Below are positions 61,704-64,000 of a DNA stretch of 64,000 bases, piece after piece. This DNA comes from PGZG01 sp046292765 (GTDB lineage: Bacteria; Pseudomonadota; Gammaproteobacteria; Pseudomonadales; Alcanivoracaceae), in contig JBKBQA010000002.1 in the NCBI GenBank assembly GCA_046292765.1, forward strand, positions 496,001 to 560,000, read 5' to 3'. How positions within the stretch are numbered: the stretch's first letter is position 1; each line of letters begins with the position of its first letter. The position numbers were made by a program, and so were the translations under genes. The notes beneath the pieces were generated by a model. The model saw only the letters and a program-made list of their open reading frames with translations, made no database searches and was not told the DNA's origin.

Positions 61704-62581
61704 CAGAGCAACCCACACTGGGTCAGACTGGCGCGCAACACCTGCTGGGCAGGAGACGACAGCGGCGTTAGGGGCAGACGAATGCCGGTATCAATCAACC
61801 CCATTTGCTGCAGTGCCCACTTCACCGGAATGGGATTGGATTCAACGAACAGGTCTCGATGCAGGACACTGATCTGCGCATCAAGCTCGCGAGCGCGCAT
61901 AGCATCCCCCGCCAACGCCGCCTCGCAGATGGCGGCCATCTGTGCCGGTGCCACATTCGCGGTAACCGAAATATCGCCCTGGGCGCCCATCAGAATAGCC
62001 TCAACAGCAGTGGCATCATCGCCGGAGTAAATAAGAAAGTCCGGCCCGCACCGTTCGCGGATTTCACGGATGCGTTCCAGATTCCCGGTGGCCTCCTTGA
62101 TGCCGACAATGTTGTCGACGCGGCTCAGACGCTCTACCGTCTCCGGCAGCATGTCGCAGGCGGTCCGGCCCGGCACATTGTAAAGAATCTGCGGAATATC
62201 CACCGCCCGGGCGATGGCCAGATGGTGCTGGTACAGCCCCTCCTGGGTCGGTTTGTTGTAGTAGGGTGTCACCAGCAGGCAGGCATCCGCCCCGTCCCGA
62301 CGGGCATCGCGGGTCAGGCGGATAGCCTCTTCGGTGGAATTGGCACCGGTGCCGGCAATAACCGGCACCCGACCCCGGGCAGCGGAGATCACCTCGCGAA
62401 TAACCAGATCGTGCTCCTCGAATCCGAGGGTGGCAGACTCGCCAGTGGTGCCCACCGCAACGATCGCATGGGTGCCCTGCTCGACATGCCAGTCGACCAG
62501 CTTCCTGAGACGCTCCCAGTCAACCGCGCCATCAGGGTGCATCGGCGTTACCAGGGCAACAATACTGCCGCGAATCTCCAC
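61703..62581 (-). CDS. dapA: 4-hydroxy-tetrahydrodipicolinate synthase
   Basis: A 292-residue TIM-barrel enzyme, the first committed step to lysine and diaminopimelate. The Schiff-base Lys is in VGIKEATG and the Tyr in YNVPGRTA; GTTGESATL is intact. A GTG at 62581 (RGSIVALVTPM) with GGAG eight bases upstream gives the E. coli length. The frame is open to 62638 from an ATG, which would add 19 residues. Confidence 0.95.
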   Translation of the reverse strand: MEIRGSIVALVTPMHPDGAVDWERLRKLVDWHVEQGTHAIVAVGTTGESATLGFEEHDLVIREVISAARGRVPVIAGTGANSTEEAIRLTRDARRDGADACLLVTPYYNKPTQEGLYQHHLAIARAVDIPQILYNVPGRTACDMLPETVERLSRVDNIVGIKEATGNLERIREIRERCGPDFLIYSGDDATAVEAILMGAQGDISVTANVAPAQMAAICEAALAGDAMRARELDAQISVLHRDLFVESNPIPVKWALQQMGLIDTGIRLPLTPLSSPAQQVLRASLTQCGLL

Positions 62582-62661
62582 AATATCCACTCCGGAGGGC
62601 CAGGCTGAAACAAGCCGGCTATGGTACTTGCCCGCCAAGGGGCTAACAAGGGAGCACCGGG

Positions 62662-62690
62662 TTGATCCTCTGCGCAGTGGGGGCCAGAAT
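62662..62690 (+). promoter_or_regulatory. Possible promoter of gcvR-bcp
   Basis: TTGATC (62662-62667) and CAGAAT (62685-62690) are spaced by 17 bases, 30 bases before the gcvR ATG. Confidence 0.45.
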
Positions 62691-62719
62691 CATCTGCCGC
62701 CCATTACGAGAACAGAATC

Positions 62720-63259
62720 ATGCTTTCACTGATCGTCATTTCGGCTCTGGGTTCCGACCGTCCGGGGATCGTCCAGTCGTTGTCCGGGGCGGTATTGTCC
62801 CGTAACGGCAATATCCTCGACTCCCGGATGACCGTTTTGGGTGGGGAATTCGCTGTACTGATGCTGGTATCCGGCGAAGACAGCACCCTGACCCGGCTGG
62901 AGCAGGACCGCCAATCGCTGGAGCAGTCGCTCGGCCTCGCGCTGACGCTGAAGCGCACCCGCCAGCGCGAGGCCAATCCTGCCGCCATCCCATACCGGGT
63001 TGAAGTGGTGGCCATGGACCACCCCGGCATTGTTCACGATATCGCCAACTTCTTCAGTGGCCGGGGCATCAACATCGATGACCTGCACACCGGCACCTAT
63101 GCCGCTCCCCACACAGGCACCACCATGTTCAATCTTCACATGGCCTTGAGCGTGCCGGCCCAAGAATCCGTCTCTCGCCTGCGCGACGCGTTCATGGATT
63201 TTTGCGAGTCCCGGAATCTCGACGCCAGCATGACCCCGCACCGCAACCGGAGCCTGTGA
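62720..63259 (+). CDS. gcvR: Glycine cleavage system transcriptional repressor GcvR-like, ACT domains
   Basis: A 179-residue protein with two ACT domains (about 3-75 and 92-170), starting LIVISALGSDRPGIVQSL. E. coli GcvR binds GcvA in the presence of glycine and represses gcv. The second domain shows the VVAMDHPGIVHDIANFF motif. It is divergent from dapA and overlaps bcp by one base, the E. coli order dapA-gcvR-bcp. Confidence 0.88.
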   Translation: MLSLIVISALGSDRPGIVQSLSGAVLSRNGNILDSRMTVLGGEFAVLMLVSGEDSTLTRLEQDRQSLEQSLGLALTLKRTRQREANPAAIPYRVEVVAMDHPGIVHDIANFFSGRGINIDDLHTGTYAAPHTGTTMFNLHMALSVPAQESVSRLRDAFMDFCESRNLDASMTPHRNRSL

Positions 63260-63723
63260 TGTCCGTCTCTCTGAATAAGAAAGTGCCTGATTTCGCCGCC
63301 ACTGCCACCAGCAGCGTCACGGTTCGGTTGAAAGACCTGAAGGGCAAGAACGTGGTGCTCTATTTCTATCCCCGTGACAGCACGCCGGGCTGCACCACCG
63401 AAGGCCAGGATTTTCGCGATGCTATCAAGGACTTCGACAAGACCAACACGGTGATATTTGGCGTTTCCCAGGACAGTCTGAAAAGCCACGAGAATTTCCG
63501 CATCAAGCAGGCCCTCCCGTTCGAGCTAATCAGCGACGAAGACGGCAGCCTGTGTCGGCTGTTTGATGTTCTGAAGATGAAGAGCATGTACGGCAAGCAG
63601 TTTGAAGGCATTGAGCGTAGCACCTTCCTGATTGATAACGTGGGCAAGCTGCGTCAGGAGTGGCGCAAGGTTAAAGTCCCCGGCCATGTGGCCGAGGTAC
63701 TGGATGCAGCGCGCAGTCTTTGA
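63259..63723 (+). CDS. bcp: Thioredoxin-dependent peroxiredoxin, Bcp/PrxQ family
   Basis: A 154-residue peroxiredoxin. The peroxidatic Cys is in STPGCTTEG. The Cys five residues later found in E. coli Bcp is absent; another Cys in DGSLCRLFDV could resolve it, as in related proteins. It reduces peroxides with thioredoxin, recycled by trxB at 26896. The ATG at 63259 overlaps gcvR. Confidence 0.93.
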   Translation: MSVSLNKKVPDFAATATSSVTVRLKDLKGKNVVLYFYPRDSTPGCTTEGQDFRDAIKDFDKTNTVIFGVSQDSLKSHENFRIKQALPFELISDEDGSLCRLFDVLKMKSMYGKQFEGIERSTFLIDNVGKLRQEWRKVKVPGHVAEVLDAARSL

Positions 63724-63732
63724 CTCACCGGA

Positions 63733-64000
63733 TCAGGCCCCCTCGGGAGCCTGATCCGTGGATCTGACACTCGGCCAGGCATTGATCACGGCCTTGATCA
63801 GGGTCGCCAGGGGGATGGCGAAGAATACCCCCCAAAACCCCCACAGACCGCCGAAAAACAGGATGGCCGTGATGATCACGACCGGGTGCAGGTTGACGGC
63901 CTCGGAAAACAACAGCGGCACCAGAATATTGCCATCTATAAACTGGATGATGCCGTAAGCCAACATCACCATGGCAAACTCGCCGCTCCAGCCAAATTGA
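63733..64000 (-). CDS. perM: AI-2E transporter-family (PerM-type) permease, N-terminus beyond window edge
   Basis: The last 89 residues of a membrane protein whose start lies beyond the window; the frame is open to the edge. Conserved end motifs are LAYGIIQFIDGNILVPLLFS, NLHPVVII and GLWGFWGVFFAIPLAT, typical of the AI-2E/PerM family. It is convergent with bcp, as in E. coli (bcp-perM). Substrate unknown. Confidence 0.9.
   Translation of the reverse strand, partial: QFGWSGEFAMVMLAYGIIQFIDGNILVPLLFSEAVNLHPVVIITAILFFGGLWGFWGVFFAIPLATLIKAVINAWPSVRSTDQAPEGA

Noticed and set aside
1..64000. CRISPR array, prophage or integron
   Set aside because: No regularly spaced direct repeats, phage structural genes or integrase were seen; gene order is conserved core over most of the window.

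Overview
The window is a gene-dense piece of a GC-rich gammaproteobacterial chromosome. Gene order and protein style point to the Pseudomonas/Alcanivorax side of the class (Pseudomonadales or Oceanospirillales-like). The strongest clues are two conserved neighbourhoods: gacA-uvrC-pgsA-tRNA(Gly, Cys, Leu), and the long run BAX-inhibitor/tusDCB, cysG, serS, rarA, lolA, ftsK, trxB, aat, ate, infA, clpA, clpS, cspD, icd, rluE, nudJ-like, mnmA, hflD, purB, roxA. I cannot name a species from the sequence alone. No insertion sequence, prophage, CRISPR array or rRNA gene is visible.

Region 1 (1-13521, all minus strand) is one tightly packed gene string. A 1224-residue hybrid histidine kinase is followed by CheR, a lone receiver, a stand-alone CheB catalytic domain and a REC-PAS-PilZ protein. 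Two bases later come the type II secretion genes gspE-F-G-H-I-J-K-L (gspL is cut by the window edge). No chemoreceptor, CheA or CheW is present. The layout suggests a methylation-modulated phosphorelay with a cyclic-di-GMP effector transcribed together with, and perhaps acting on, the secretion ATPase. This is the most interesting system in the window.

Region 2 (13522-17851) holds three tRNA genes with their own promoter, pgsA, uvrC, gacA and a tRNA-Ser gene.

Region 3 (17886-41482) is core housekeeping: sulfur relay (tusDCB), siroheme synthesis, seryl-tRNA synthetase, recombination and division (rarA, ftsK), lipoprotein sorting (lolA), redox (trxB), the bacterial N-degron set (aat, ate, clpS, clpA), the TCA enzyme icd, RNA modification (rluE, mnmA), purB and a ribosomal oxygenase.

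Region 4 (41575-59471) is more accessory. It has a diverged TrmB-like methyltransferase, two large paralogous lipoproteins of unknown function, malate synthase G, a secreted 571-residue protein with a His/Gly-rich linker, ttcA, a short-chain dehydrogenase, a perfect 31-bp inverted repeat element, two acyl-CoA dehydrogenases behind a PsrA-type operator, a diguanylate cyclase, a YecA-like protein, a GntR regulator and two small envelope proteins.

Region 5 (59553-64000) is the conserved purC-MBL-bamC-dapA block, divergent from gcvR-bcp and convergent with a perM-type transporter cut by the window edge.
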